A model generated the notes under the pieces. That model searched no databases and was not told the DNA's origin. It worked only from the letters and a program-made list of their open reading frames with translations. 64,000 nucleotides of DNA from Brevibacterium aurantiacum (GTDB lineage Bacteria; Actinomycetota; Actinomycetes; Actinomycetales; Brevibacteriaceae), in NCBI RefSeq assembly GCF_900169065.1, contig NZ_FXZB01000001.1:248001-312000 (forward strand). The letters are read 5' to 3'. This document shows, in pieces, positions 63,490-64,000 of this stretch (position 1 is the stretch's first letter; the number at the start of each line of letters is the position of its first letter). The translations under genes and the position numbers were made by a program.

Positions 63490-64000
63490 TCAGGAGCGCG
63501 GACGCTGCTGGAAAATCATCCGGAACTTGCCGATCTGCACATCGGCTCCGTTCTGCAATTCAATCGAATCGATGAGCTGACGACCCACGTAGGTTCCGTT
63601 GAGTGAGCCTGTGTCGCGCAGTGTGAAACCACTTGGAGTCCGAATGAATTCAGCATGCTTGCGCGAAACGGTGACATCGTCAAGGAAGATATCAGCGTTC
63701 GGACTGCGACCCACGGTCACCACATCAGTGTCGAGCAGAATCTGTGAACCCGAGTCCGGGCCCGAAACGACGACGAGAAGCGCATCCGTGTCCTGCAGTC
63801 CTTCAAGGTCGGGCACAGGGTAGATCTCACCGGTATGCGGATCCAGGATCCCCTGGAACTGCTGGTTACCGGAGTCGCCGGAGACCGGCTCATCGTTGCG
63901 ATACTGCTGCTCCTGGCCGCCGTACTGCGGCTGATTGCCGTACTGCTGACCCTGGCTGCCGTACTGCTGTCCCTGGCTGCCATACTGCGGCTGATTACCC
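63490..64000 (-). CDS. FHA-domain protein with Gln/Gly/Tyr-rich repeats (partial, 5' end outside window)
   Basis: The C-terminal FHA domain binds phosphothreonine: VVTVGRSPNADIFLDDVTVSRKHAEF, RDTGSLNGTYVGRQ. The frame stays open to the window edge at about 63999. It encodes a repeat-rich region of QYG/NQPQYG/SQGQQ type (about 34 residues seen) and then HTGEIYPVPDLEGLQD. A GTG at 63816 could give a minimal GarA-sized protein, but the open frame and repeat composition favour a longer protein. It is a likely target or partner of Ser/Thr kinase signalling. GarA/OdhI-type pThr peptide was not seen in the part present. Confidence 0.85.
   Translation of the reverse strand, partial: GNQPQYGSQGQQYGSQGQQYGNQPQYGGQEQQYRNDEPVSGDSGNQQFQGILDPHTGEIYPVPDLEGLQDTDALLVVVSGPDSGSQILLDTDVVTVGRSPNADIFLDDVTVSRKHAEFIRTPSGFTLRDTGSLNGTYVGRQLIDSIELQNGADVQIGKFRMIFQQRPRS

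Overview
The window is high-GC actinobacterial DNA. It carries the extended division and cell-wall (dcw) cluster with sepF, divIVA and sepH, a fused cydDC, a MurE with the meso-DAP-type DNPR motif, and many DUFs found mainly in Actinobacteria (3710, 3093, 4193, 4192, 3040). I infer a member of Micrococcales, most likely Brevibacterium or a close relative, because gene order follows a general actinobacterial plan with no mycolate genes. I see no IS element, prophage, tRNA, rRNA or CRISPR array. The window is core chromosome, so most of the novelty lies in regulatory and intergenic DNA.

Layout. 1-5.4 kb: dut-DUF3710, DUF3093, DUF4193, a small acidic protein, ferrochelatase and sepH. 5.3-12.9 kb: the cytochrome bd operon cydA-cydB-cydDC, diverging from a BlaI-type repressor and an M56 metalloprotease; both promoters carry related 13-bp palindromes. 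13-22.4 kb: type IIA topoisomerase subunit B, a lipoprotein amidase, the primary sigma factor, DUF4192, a spermidine-synthase-like protein and HelD. 22.6-28 kb: nrdR, hisD and dnaE. 28.1-48.7 kb: one long minus-strand block, mraZ-rsmH-ftsL-ftsI-murE-murF-mraY-murD-ftsW-murG-murC-ftsQ-ftsZ-pgeF-sepF-yggT-divIVA-lspA-rluD. Most genes in its core overlap or lie 1-2 nt apart.

48.7-53.6 kb: a MoxR-DUF58-transglutaminase operon runs divergently from mraZ. The shared region has mirrored MraZ-box-like pairs and an extended array of TGGGG units spaced mostly 12 bp apart. 54-61.4 kb: DUF3040, dinB, a lipoprotein, a polyprenyl synthase, an Rv2175c-like DNA-binding protein, a LysM-transglycosylase and a PASTA Ser/Thr kinase; the last part matches the order around M. 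tuberculosis pknL. 61.6-64 kb: class II DAHP synthase, a DUF151 protein and a partial FHA protein.

Together the genes cover lipid II synthesis, septum assembly and its regulation, plus core replication, transcription and respiration functions. A recurring pattern is short degenerate tandem repeats of about 20-21 bp (two helical turns) in several intergenic regions. The clearest begins as copies of the sepF stop-codon tail.
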